From Rathayibacter sp. VKM Ac-2857 (GTDB lineage Bacteria; Actinomycetota; Actinomycetes; Actinomycetales; Microbacteriaceae): DNA of 64,000 nt. The DNA lies in NCBI RefSeq assembly GCF_013205025.1, contig NZ_JABMLE010000002.1, positions 1,345,125-1,409,124 on the forward strand. Reading direction: 5' to 3'. A program made the translations under genes and the position numbers. Of the stretch, positions 18,519 through 26,326 are shown piece by piece. The notes under the pieces are model-generated. The model did not search any database. It had not been told where the DNA came from and worked only from the letters and a program-made list of their open reading frames with translations. Positions within the stretch are counted from its first letter, which is position 1; each line of letters opens with the position of its first letter.

Positions 18519-19316
18519 ATGAGCCCAGACGCTCCTGCACCGGCAGGCCTCGAGATCCTGTCGAAGGCGGATGCGATCGTCCGCCTCCTCGAGCAGCGGG
18601 GCGAGTCGACGGCCGCGGAGATCGCGGAGGAGGTCGGCGAGCCGGTCAGCTCGACCTACCGCCTGCTGACGAACCTCGCCGCGATCGGCTGGATCGACGC
18701 GGGCTCGCGACGAGGCGTCTTCCGGCTCGGCGTCCACTTCATGCGGGTCGGCGGCCGGCTGGAGGACAGGATCAGCGTCCGGGACGCGACCGTGCCGTCG
18801 CTCCGGTCCCTGCTGGCCGCGACGGGAGCGACCAGCTTCCTCTGCCTGCGGCGCGGCACTCGCGCGGTGTGCGTCGAGCGGTTCGAGGGCCGCGACGTCC
18901 GCTCGCTCGCGCTCCGTCTCGGCGACTCCCTCCCCCTGCACCTCGGCGCCGCCCCGGTGGCGCTCCTCTCCTTCCTGCCGGAGAGCGAGCGGGAGGCCGT
19001 CATCGAGCAGCTGGCCGCGGAGCGGACGCAGGACGCCGGTGGCTCCACCGCCGTCACCCCCACAGCCGACGAGTTGCGGCGGACGGTGGCGCTCACGCGG
19101 GATCGCGGCTACTCGATCTCGGACGGCGACGTCACTCCCGGCATCGCCTCGCTGGGCGCGCCCGTCTTCAACCATCGCGGCGAGCTCGAGGGCGCCCTCT
19201 CGATCAGCGGCCTGCGCAGCACCGTCCTCTCGACCTCGGTCCCGACCGTCGACCTCGTCCTCGAGGCGGCCGCGACCTCCAGCCGCGCACTGGGCTACCG
19301 GGGGACCGCAGCATGA
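18519..19316 (+). CDS. IclR-family transcriptional regulator (first of pair)
   Basis: DNA-binding regulator of 265 residues with an N-terminal winged helix (STAAEIAEEVGEPVSSTYRL, about residues 30-49) and a C-terminal IclR effector-binding domain (LHLGAAPVAL, RDRGYSISDGDVTPGIASLG). It is divergent from the transketolase operon, so control of that operon is the natural inference. Its stop overlaps the ATG of a second IclR gene (ATGA), an unusual arrangement in which two paralogous regulators are translated together. The effector is unknown, probably the pathway substrate or a phosphorylated intermediate. Confidence 0.92.
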   Translation: MSPDAPAPAGLEILSKADAIVRLLEQRGESTAAEIAEEVGEPVSSTYRLLTNLAAIGWIDAGSRRGVFRLGVHFMRVGGRLEDRISVRDATVPSLRSLLAATGATSFLCLRRGTRAVCVERFEGRDVRSLALRLGDSLPLHLGAAPVALLSFLPESEREAVIEQLAAERTQDAGGSTAVTPTADELRRTVALTRDRGYSISDGDVTPGIASLGAPVFNHRGELEGALSISGLRSTVLSTSVPTVDLVLEAAATSSRALGYRGTAA

Positions 19317-20050
19317 GCCCCGCCAAGCCGATCCGGGTCCTCGCCAACACGCGGGACCTCGTCGAGGCGCTCTCCCACGAGGGTCCGCTCACACCGGCCG
19401 AGATCGCCGAGCGGATCGGCGTGCCGCGTCCGAGCGTGTACCGGCTGGTCGACGGGCTGAACGCGGTCGAGCTGACGGAGACCCTCCCCGACGGGAGGGT
19501 CGCCCTGAGTCTGCGCTGGCTGCACATCGCGGACGCGGCCCGAGCGTCGATGACCGAGTGGGCCGGCGCCCAGGACGCGCTGACCGCTCTGGTCGACGCG
19601 ACCGGGCAGACCGCCTTCCTCAGCGTCCTCCGGGACGACAGCGCGGTCTGCGTCGACTGGGTGCAGGGCCGGGGCATCGGCGTGCTCATCCTGAAGCCGG
19701 GTCGAGCGCTCCCCCTCCACGCCGGAGCCGCGGGACGGCTGCTGCTCGCCTGCGCCGCCGACGCCGAGGCGTATCTCGCGCGGGCGCCGTTCGAGCAGCT
19801 GACGCCGTCGACCCGGACGACGCGGGCCCAGCTGCTCGAGGACATCGCCCTCACCCGGGAGCAGGGCTTCACCGTCTCCGACGAGGACGCGACGGTCGGC
19901 ATCGGCGCGCTCGGCCTGCCGATCCGCTCCCCGGCCGGCGCGACGATCGCCTGCGTGTCCCTCGGCGGTCTGGCGGCGGACGTCCGCGGCCGCCGCGAGG
20001 AGTTCCTCCGAGCGCTCCGCGTCGCGGCCGCCACCCTGACGCCGAGCTGA
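19313..20050 (+). CDS. IclR-family transcriptional regulator (second of pair)
   Basis: A 245-residue IclR protein beginning at ATG 19313 within the preceding stop. The HTH segment LTPAEIAERIGVPRPSVYRL is at about residues 25-44, and the effector domain has LHAGAAGRLLL and REQGFTVSDEDATVGIGALG. It resembles its neighbour in organisation but is clearly divergent in sequence, so it is not a recent duplicate. The pair may form heteromers or respond to two signals. No further gene is coupled downstream; the next coding remnant is on the other strand. Confidence 0.92.
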   Translation: MSPAKPIRVLANTRDLVEALSHEGPLTPAEIAERIGVPRPSVYRLVDGLNAVELTETLPDGRVALSLRWLHIADAARASMTEWAGAQDALTALVDATGQTAFLSVLRDDSAVCVDWVQGRGIGVLILKPGRALPLHAGAAGRLLLACAADAEAYLARAPFEQLTPSTRTTRAQLLEDIALTREQGFTVSDEDATVGIGALGLPIRSPAGATIACVSLGGLAADVRGRREEFLRALRVAAATLTPS

Positions 20051-20163
20051 CCGGCGCGACCCTCGCGACGTCCCGGTCGGCCGAACCGAGGCCGATGATC
20101 CGACCGCGAGCGCGAACGCGTCGTGGTCGACACGGACGAGGCCCGCTGATGCGACCGATGTCG

Positions 20164-20544
20164 TCAGAGCGCGCGCAGCACCCGGCGCGGCGCGTCGAAC
20201 GCGGTCGGCGCGCCCACGCGGGAGCCGATCAGGCGGTGCACTTCGTCGCGTGCCAGCCCGGAGTCCTCGAGGCGCCGGCCGACGGACGCGGCGAGCGCCG
20301 GTGACTCCGGGGCGAGCAGATCACTGCCGGGCTCGCGGATCCGCCAGTCGCGCGCGCCGAGCTGCCGGTGCAAGCGCCGGCGCTCCTCGGACGTCACCTT
20401 CCCCATCCGGTGGGCGCGCTCGAGGACCGACTGCATCGAGACGCCCCACTCCGCCTTGAGGTCGGACAGCTTGCCGAGGGTGAGCGACGACAGCTCCGGC
20501 CCGATGACGTGCGCCGGCATCAGGAACTCCGCGGCGAAACGCAC
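20164..20544 (-). pseudogene. Truncated ImmA/IrrE-type metallopeptidase remnant
   Basis: The readable product of up to about 126 residues begins RFAAEFLMPA, then L-x-x-LK-x-x-WGVSMQSVLERAHRMG and a WRIREPG segment. These are the middle and C-terminal parts of ImmA/IrrE proteases that usually act on a neighbouring XRE repressor. The upstream HExxH zinc motif and N-terminal helices are missing: extending the frame upstream gives only an ISGHVRF-type sequence running under the stop of the next gene. No XRE gene is present. I call it a 5'-truncated pseudogene; a stand-alone reuse of the C-terminal domain is less likely. Confidence 0.65.
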
Positions 20545-20566
20545 GTGCCCGCTGATCCTCCGCCGG

Positions 20567-20959
20567 TCAGCGGCTCCGCTCGTGACGCGGGATCTGCGTC
20601 AGGTCGATGCCGAGGACGCTCCGGAGCTGCGCGGCGAACGCCCGCTCGAGGTCGGCGCAGACCGGGTCGCCCTCCGCCCAGATGCGCGCGGCCCGGCAGC
20701 TCTCCTCGATCCGCTCGGCGGTCGCGGACCGCCACCACTGCGGGTCGGCGGCTGCGGCGAGGAGGGTACGGGCGTCCTCGACCTCGCGCCGGTACCGGGT
20801 GAGCAGTCCGCGCGTCCTCTCGGGGTCGGCCTTGGCCGCCCAGAGGTCGTCGATGTGGGACTGCAGTTCGGCGTCCCCGACGCGGCAGGCCTGGAGGACC
20901 AGCTCGCGCGCGTTCTCGAGTGGCGGGGTGCGGGTGTCGTCGAGGCCGGTCACGGTCAC
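20567..20959 (-). CDS. Hypothetical small protein
   Basis: From GTG at 20959 it encodes 130 residues, mostly helical, with the central segment WAAKADPERTRGLLTRYRRE and an Arg-rich C-terminus. I do not recognise a family. Translation may be coupled to a 20-residue upstream frame through a GTGA overlap. It lies directly upstream of the truncated ImmA/IrrE remnant on the same strand, so it may belong to the same decayed element. The remainder of the open frame upstream of 20959 is low-quality sequence overlapping repeats and is not considered coding. Confidence 0.45.
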   Translation of the reverse strand: MTVTGLDDTRTPPLENARELVLQACRVGDAELQSHIDDLWAAKADPERTRGLLTRYRREVEDARTLLAAAADPQWWRSATAERIEESCRAARIWAEGDPVCADLERAFAAQLRSVLGIDLTQIPRHERSR

Positions 20960-21018
20960 GACCGCTCGCCGGTGACGCGTCGGCCTTCGGGGGGTCGGGG
21001 GTCCAGCAGAGTCGTCAT
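20956..21018 (-). CDS. Possible 20-residue leader peptide
   Basis: ATG at 21018 with AAGGA upstream encodes MTTLLDPRPPEGRRVTGERS, and its TGA overlaps the GTG start of the next gene. The good ribosome-binding site and exact GTGA overlap suggest translational coupling. It could be a real leader or the relic of an older gene start. Confidence 0.3.
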   Translation of the reverse strand: MTTLLDPRPPEGRRVTGERS

Positions 21019-21286
21019 CGAGATCCTTCGGCGCGCAGTCGGGGGCGGGGAGCGGCGGGGCCCGGTGACGCGCGTCCGGCCGGCCGCGAGGGAGTGGGGG
21101 CTCTCCTGCGGCGGGCGAACGGTGCCGTCGTCGCCACGGCCCGGGGGTCGGCGTCCGCGGGCGGGCGCCTTCTCGTGGGGCCGCGGGGGGATGCGACGAC
21201 GGCCGACTCCGGATCCGCTCGTCGACGACGCTATCTGAACATCCCTTCAGACATCGAGGTGTTGACAGGGCGCCGGATCCGCGCGG

Positions 21287-21432
21287 GTGGACCGGTGGCG
21301 GGCTCCGATGCTCGGTCACACCCCGTTCCGCGTCCAGTCGCGGTGCGCCTCCCGCGCGAGTGGACCCGTACCGGGCTCCGGCGCCCACGCAGCCCCCGCT
21401 CCGCGTCCAGTCGACGCGGCGCAGCACCTCGC
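21287..21432. repeat. 73-bp imperfect direct repeat, two copies
   Basis: Copies at 21287-21359 and 21360-21432 share GTGGACC at the left, GGGCTCCG and CCGCGTCCAGTCG at a fixed 73-bp offset. This lies within the ~1.0-kb gene-free stretch 21019-22048. The part 21019-21286 holds nothing I can identify. Confidence 0.6.
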
Positions 21433-21506
21433 GCCGTGGCTCCGGGGCAGCAGCACACTCGCTGAGGCGATCTCCGCCGAACCCAGCGTTCGCGAGGGAT
21501 CTCTTT

Positions 21507-21990
21507 GCTGATCGAGTAGCCCGCGGAGCGGGCGTATCGAGATCCACCACCGTCAGAAGTCGAGTCTGCAGACCGCCGTGCCGACGACGGCGGGTCTCGA
21601 TACGCCCCTGCGGGGCTACTCGACCAGCATGAACGGGACGCCGCCGCTCCCCGGAAGGATCACCTCGTCAGTGGGCGAAGCCCCTGCTGATCGAGTAGCC
21701 CGCGGAGCGGGCGTATCGAGATCCACCACCGTCGGAAGTCGAGTCTGCAGACTGCCCTGCCGGCGACGGCGGGTCTCGATACGCCCCTGCGGGGCTACTC
21801 GACCAGCATGAACGGGACGCCGCCGCCCCCCGGAAGGATCACCTCGTCAGTGGGCGAAGCCCATGCTGATCGAGTAGCCCGCGGAGCGGGCGTATCGAGA
21901 TCCACCAGCGTCAGAACGCGAGTCTGCAGACCCAACGTGCTGAGGACGGTGGATCTCGATACGCCCCTGCGGGGCTACTCGACCAGCATG
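21507..21990. repeat. 179-bp tandem repeat (~2.7 copies) built from family-1 inverted repeats
   Basis: Unit starts at 21507, 21686 and 21865, period exactly 179 bp, with few differences between copies; the third copy is cut at about 21990. Each unit has a left arm GCTGATCGAGTAGCCCGCGG and, about 90 bp on, the inverted right arm GGGGCTACTCGACCAGC, plus an inner GCCCGC/GCGGGC palindrome. This is a REP/MITE-like element duplicated in tandem between the ImmA remnant region and pucR. No transposase or cas gene is nearby. Confidence 0.85.
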
Positions 21991-22048
21991 ATCGAGTGCC
22001 GCCGCCGGTTTGATCGAGTGCCGCCGCGTCCGGTCGCCGGCCGGCGCG

Positions 22049-23545
22049 TCAGCGCGTCGTCGCCATCACGCGCAGGCGGCAGGCCAGCTCCAGGGCGAAG
22101 CGGGTGTCCGGGTCCTCGAGGTCCAGGGCCAGGGCCTGCTCGATGCGGCGCACGCGGTAGTTCACGGCGTTCGGGTGCAGCAGCAGCACCTCGCCGGCCC
22201 GGGCGAGGGAGTTGCGGTTGCTGAGGTACGCCAGCAGCGTCCGCACGGAGATGGCCGAGCGCTCGGCGCCGAGGGCGTCCAGCGGCGCGAGCACGTCGTC
22301 GAGCAGCGCGCGGCTGAGCGGCGACGCGTAGAAGTCGAGCAGCACCCGGCGCAGGCCGGTCACATCGGTGAGCTCGACAGCCCCGAGGCGCCCCGCCGCG
22401 ACGGCCGAGCCGGCCGTGATCCGCGCCTCCGTCGCCGACTGCCGCAGCCCCGAGGCGCCGGACTGCGGCGTGCCGAGCCCCACCGTGAACGTCCAGCCCT
22501 CCCCCGCAAGAGCCGAGCCGTAGGCGATCAGCCGCTCCGCCACGTCGCGCACCCGCCGCTGGTGGTCCGGCGCCCCCGACTCCTCCGAGGCCACCACCAC
22601 CAGGTCGTCGTGGAAGACCGCCAGGTGCCAGACCTCGTCGCGGCCGTCGGTCAGCTGGAAGGCGTTCAGCTCGATCGCCGCGACCAGCGCGGCGGGGAGG
22701 CGGCGCTCGGCGTCGTCGCGGTGGCGCGGCGTGATCCAGGCGGCGGCGTGCGCGGAGGCGACCGGCAGCCCGGCCCGCGCGGCGTCCACCGCGAGCGCGT
22801 CGATGCGCGAGGACTCCGCCAGCAGCAGCTCGACCACGAGGTCGGCCCGGGAGCGCGCCGGGCCGAAGCGCACCTGCGACTCGCGCTGCAGCGCCCGCGA
22901 CAGCAGCGCGGCGATCACCGGCAGCGCGATCACCGCCGCGGTCTCCGGCTGCTCCGCGACCAACCGCCCGACCGCGACCTCGCCGATGCAGACCGCGTCG
23001 GGGTCGCTCCAGGTGACGGCCGGGTCCTCGACCATCCGCAGCTCGACCCCGAGGGCGGCCGTCGCCGCGTCGAGCACGGCCGAGCGCGCATCGAGCGGGT
23101 CGCCGTCGCAGGCCGCCCGGGCGGCGGCGATCGCCAGCTCCGCCCGGCCGAGCGCCTCGGCCGCCCCGCCGCGCAGCAGCCGGTCGATCGAGACGGCCAG
23201 CTCGGAGGGCGGCGCGCTCGCGGTCAGCACCGGCAGCGCCCCGCGGTCGGCCAGCGAGCGCGAGGTCTCGGCCAGCGCCAGCTCGCCCACGAAGAGCAGC
23301 GCGGCGACCTCGGCCGCGATCGCCCGCCGGATGACGATGTCGATCTGGTACGCCCGCGGCTGCTCCGCGCCGTGCAGCACGATCACCAGGTGGCCGGGCA
23401 GCGCCTGCCCCACGTCCTCGAGCGCCAGCATCTCCACTCCGCTGAGCGCGACGCCCGCCGGGTCGCCCGCGCGGCAGACCATCCCGAACTGCTCGCCGTG
23501 CTCGAGGACGTGGGCGAGCGAGGTCTGTGCCATGAGCACAATCAT
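22049..23545 (-). CDS. PucR-family transcriptional regulator
   Basis: A 498-residue regulator with an N-terminal PucR-type sensor domain (residues ~1-130), a central GGDEF-related region and a C-terminal helix-turn-helix (TLLAYLSNRNSLARAGEVLL, then HPNAVNYRVRRIEQAL), the arrangement typical of PucR/CdaR activators of purine and other nitrogen-compound catabolism. ATG at 23545 is preferred because GAGGAAA lies 6 bases upstream; another ATG follows four codons later. It is divergent from the DUF917/HyuA operon (61-bp gap), so it is the likely regulator of that operon, sensing its substrate or an intermediate. Confidence 0.88.
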   Translation of the reverse strand: MIVLMAQTSLAHVLEHGEQFGMVCRAGDPAGVALSGVEMLALEDVGQALPGHLVIVLHGAEQPRAYQIDIVIRRAIAAEVAALLFVGELALAETSRSLADRGALPVLTASAPPSELAVSIDRLLRGGAAEALGRAELAIAAARAACDGDPLDARSAVLDAATAALGVELRMVEDPAVTWSDPDAVCIGEVAVGRLVAEQPETAAVIALPVIAALLSRALQRESQVRFGPARSRADLVVELLLAESSRIDALAVDAARAGLPVASAHAAAWITPRHRDDAERRLPAALVAAIELNAFQLTDGRDEVWHLAVFHDDLVVVASEESGAPDHQRRVRDVAERLIAYGSALAGEGWTFTVGLGTPQSGASGLRQSATEARITAGSAVAAGRLGAVELTDVTGLRRVLLDFYASPLSRALLDDVLAPLDALGAERSAISVRTLLAYLSNRNSLARAGEVLLLHPNAVNYRVRRIEQALALDLEDPDTRFALELACRLRVMATTR

Positions 23546-23606
23546 GGCCGTTTCCTCATGGTGACGGCACATTCCGCCCGGTTGCGGCCGTGGCTAGCCT
23601 CGGAGC

Positions 23607-24719
23607 ATGAGCTTCACGCCCCCGGCCGGACCGAGCCCCGTCCGCCTGATCACCCGCGACGACGTCGCTCCCCTGGCCGCCGGCTGCGCGGTCTTCGGCA
23701 CCGGCGGAGGCGGCTCGGTGCACGGCGCCCAGCTCTCGGTCGAGAACGCGATCGGGGCCAACGGCCCGGTGCGCGTCGTCGGCGTCGACGACCTCGGCCC
23801 GGACGACGCGGTCATCATCATGTCCGGGATGGGCGCCCCCTCGGTCGGCATCGAGATGCTCGGCTCGAGCAGCCAGGCGCACACGCTGCTGCGCGAGGTC
23901 GAGCGCCTGATCGGCCGCCCGGTCACCACCGTGATGGCGGCCGAGATCGGCGGCAGCAACGGCGTCGCGCCGGTCGGCTGGGCCGCGGAGCTCGGCCTCG
24001 CGGTGCTCGACGCGGACGGCATGGGCCGCGCGTTCCCCAAGGCCACGATGATCTCGATGAACGTCGCCGGGCTGCCGAGCGAGTTCGCGGTGATGAGCGA
24101 CGTGGTCGGCAACGTCACCGTCCTCCGCACCGTCGACATCGCCTGGCTCGAGCGCCACGCCCGCGCCTTCACCGTCGCGGCCGGCGGCATCGCCCTCGGC
24201 GCGCACTACCTGCTCACCCACGAGACCGCTCCGGGCGCCGTGATCGAGGGCACGGTGAGCCGTGCGATCCAGGTCGGCCGCCGCCTCCTCGCCTCCGCCG
24301 ACCCGGTCACCGACATCGCCGAGGAGCTCGGCGCGGCCGTGCTGATCGGCGGCAAGGTGATCGACATCGACCGCAGCACAGAGGGCGGCTTCACCCGCGG
24401 CTCCGTCACGATCGACGGCGTCGGCGCCGACCGCAGCCGGATGGTGCGGGTCGAGATCCAGAACGAGAACCTCGTGGTGATCGAGGACGGCGGCGTGGTC
24501 GTCAGCGTCCCCGACCTCGTCTCGATCCTCGACTCCGAGACCGGCGAGGCGATCTCGACCGAGATGCTCCGCTTCGGCCAGCGCGTCAGCGTGCTCGCCT
24601 GGGCCTGCGATCCGCTCTGGCGGACCCCGCGCGGGATCGAGCTGGCGGGCCCCGCCGCCTTCGACTTCGACTTCGACTACGTGCCGTTCGACGGCGCCGT
24701 CGCGGAGGTGGCCCGATGA
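23607..24719 (+). CDS. DUF917 / S-methyl thiohydantoin desulfurase-domain protein
   Basis: A 370-residue cytoplasmic protein of the DUF917 family (PF06032/S-Me-THD by recollection). The N-terminal FGTGGGGSVHGAQLS and the IMSGMGAPSVGIEM, VMAAEIGGSNGV and LDADGMGRAFPKATM segments are the family's conserved glycine-rich loops. Such proteins usually sit next to HyuA-type proteins, as here, where the stop overlaps the next ATG. The exact reaction is unsettled; a role on hydantoin-like or other five-membered cyclic amides is inferred. A GGAG ribosome-binding site sits close to the ATG and a TAGCCT -10-like element 10 bases further up suggests a very short leader. Confidence 0.85.
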   Translation: MSFTPPAGPSPVRLITRDDVAPLAAGCAVFGTGGGGSVHGAQLSVENAIGANGPVRVVGVDDLGPDDAVIIMSGMGAPSVGIEMLGSSSQAHTLLREVERLIGRPVTTVMAAEIGGSNGVAPVGWAAELGLAVLDADGMGRAFPKATMISMNVAGLPSEFAVMSDVVGNVTVLRTVDIAWLERHARAFTVAAGGIALGAHYLLTHETAPGAVIEGTVSRAIQVGRRLLASADPVTDIAEELGAAVLIGGKVIDIDRSTEGGFTRGSVTIDGVGADRSRMVRVEIQNENLVVIEDGGVVVSVPDLVSILDSETGEAISTEMLRFGQRVSVLAWACDPLWRTPRGIELAGPAAFDFDFDYVPFDGAVAEVAR

Positions 24720-26326
24720 GCGCCGCACTCCGAGACCTCTCCGTCGGCATCGACGTCGGCGGCACCAACACCGACGCCGTCGTGCTCGACGCCGACGGCG
24801 CCGTGACCGCCTGGACCAAGCAGGCCACCACCGAGGACGTCACCGGCGGCATCCGCGCCGCGCTCTCCGCGGTGCTCGGCGAGCTGGGCGCCGACCGCGA
24901 CCGCGTCTCGCGCGTCATGCTCGGCACCACCCACGCCACCAACGCGATCGTCCGCCGCCGCGACCTCGGCCGCGTCGCCGTGATCCGCCTCGGCGCCCCC
25001 GCCTCGACCGAGTTCCCTTCGCTCTCCGGCTGGCCCGCCGACCTCCGCGACACCGTGCTCGCCGGCAGCCTGCTCGCCGGCGGCGGCCACCTGATCGACG
25101 GCTACCCGATCTCGCCGCTCGACGTCGACGGCATCCGCCGCTTCCTCGACTCGCTCGACGGCCGCTTCGACGCGGTCGCCGTCTGCGGGATCTTCAGCCC
25201 CTCCTTCCCGGAGCAGGAGCTCGAGGTCGCCGCGCTCGTCGCCGACCACGTCGGCGTCGACCTGCCCGTCTCGCTCAGCCACGAGATCGGCGCGCTCGGC
25301 CTGCTCGAGCGCGAGAACGCGACCGTGCTCAACGCCGCGCTGCACGGCATCGCCCGCGACGTCACGCAGGGCCTGCTCACCGTGGTGGACGAGGAGCGCC
25401 TCGACGCGGCCACCTTCTTCGCCCAGAACGACGGCACGCTGATGGCCGTCGAGTACGCGGCCCGCTACCCCGTGCTCACGATCGGCTCCGGGCCGGCCAA
25501 CTCGATCCGCGGCGCCGCGTTCCTCTCCGGCGCCGACGACGCGATCATCATCGACATCGGCGGCACCACCAGCGACCTCGGCGTGCTCGTCGACCGCTTC
25601 CCCCGCGAGTCGACCCTGCCGCGCGAGATCGGCGGCGTCCGCACCAACTTCCGGATGCCCGACATCCTCAGCGTCGGGATCGGCGGCGGCACGATCGTCG
25701 ACACGGCCACCGGCGTGCCGACCACCGACTCGGTCGGCTACCGCATCGCCCAGGAGGGCCTGCTCTTCGGCGGGTCAACCGCCACCCTCACCGACGCGGC
25801 CGCGATGCAGCTGCCCGGGATGATCCCCGGCAGGGCCCTCCCCGCGCTCGACCGCGCCACCCGCTCCGGCCTCGGCAACGCCCTCGCCGTCGCGCAGGAC
25901 CGGATCGAGTCGGCCGTCGAGCGGATGTCGCTCGGCCGCGTCGGCCTGCCGCTCGTGGTCGTCGGCGGCGGCGGCTTCCTGGTGCCCGACCACGTGCACG
26001 GCGCGAGCGAGGTGCTCCGCCCCGACCGCGGCAACGTGGCCAACGCCGTCGGCGCCGCGATCGCCCTGGCCGGCGGCCGCGCCGACCAGGTGTGCGACCA
26101 CGTCGACCGCGCCGCCGCGATCGAGGCGGCCGGCCGGATCGCGATCGAGCGCGCGATCCAGGCGGGCGCCGATCCGCGCCTCGTCGAGATCGTCGACGTG
26201 CTCGAGACGCCGCTGTCCTACTCGGCCAGCGCGTCACTCAAAGTCTCCGTGAAGGCCGCGGGCCCGCTGGCCCTGATCGGGAGTCCTGCACCACTCGCCC
26301 TGCATTCCCCGAAGGACGCATCATGA
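24716..26326 (+). CDS. Hydantoinase/oxoprolinase (HyuA)-family protein
   Basis: Member of the HyuA/OplA ATP-dependent cyclic-amide hydrolase family with an actin-like ATPase fold, 536 residues, shorter than the ~680-residue classical HyuA. The phosphate-binding motif VGIDVGGTNTDAVVLDADG is at residues 8-26, and IIDIGGTTSDLGVLVDRF and VVVGGGGFLVPDH supply the second and third loops. HyuB is absent. Start and stop both overlap neighbours (ATGA on each side), linking it to the DUF917 protein before and the peptide-binding lipoprotein after. Together with DUF917 it may open or desulfurise a hydantoin-like ring; the substrate is unknown. Confidence 0.9.
   Translation: MSAALRDLSVGIDVGGTNTDAVVLDADGAVTAWTKQATTEDVTGGIRAALSAVLGELGADRDRVSRVMLGTTHATNAIVRRRDLGRVAVIRLGAPASTEFPSLSGWPADLRDTVLAGSLLAGGGHLIDGYPISPLDVDGIRRFLDSLDGRFDAVAVCGIFSPSFPEQELEVAALVADHVGVDLPVSLSHEIGALGLLERENATVLNAALHGIARDVTQGLLTVVDEERLDAATFFAQNDGTLMAVEYAARYPVLTIGSGPANSIRGAAFLSGADDAIIIDIGGTTSDLGVLVDRFPRESTLPREIGGVRTNFRMPDILSVGIGGGTIVDTATGVPTTDSVGYRIAQEGLLFGGSTATLTDAAAMQLPGMIPGRALPALDRATRSGLGNALAVAQDRIESAVERMSLGRVGLPLVVVGGGGFLVPDHVHGASEVLRPDRGNVANAVGAAIALAGGRADQVCDHVDRAAAIEAAGRIAIERAIQAGADPRLVEIVDVLETPLSYSASASLKVSVKAAGPLALIGSPAPLALHSPKDAS

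Noticed and set aside
20164..20544. Functional ImmA/IrrE protease
   Set aside because: The zinc-binding HExxH region is missing and no XRE partner is present.
21507..21990. CRISPR-like array
   Set aside because: The 179-bp unit is repeated whole, with no unique spacers between short repeats, and no cas gene is present.
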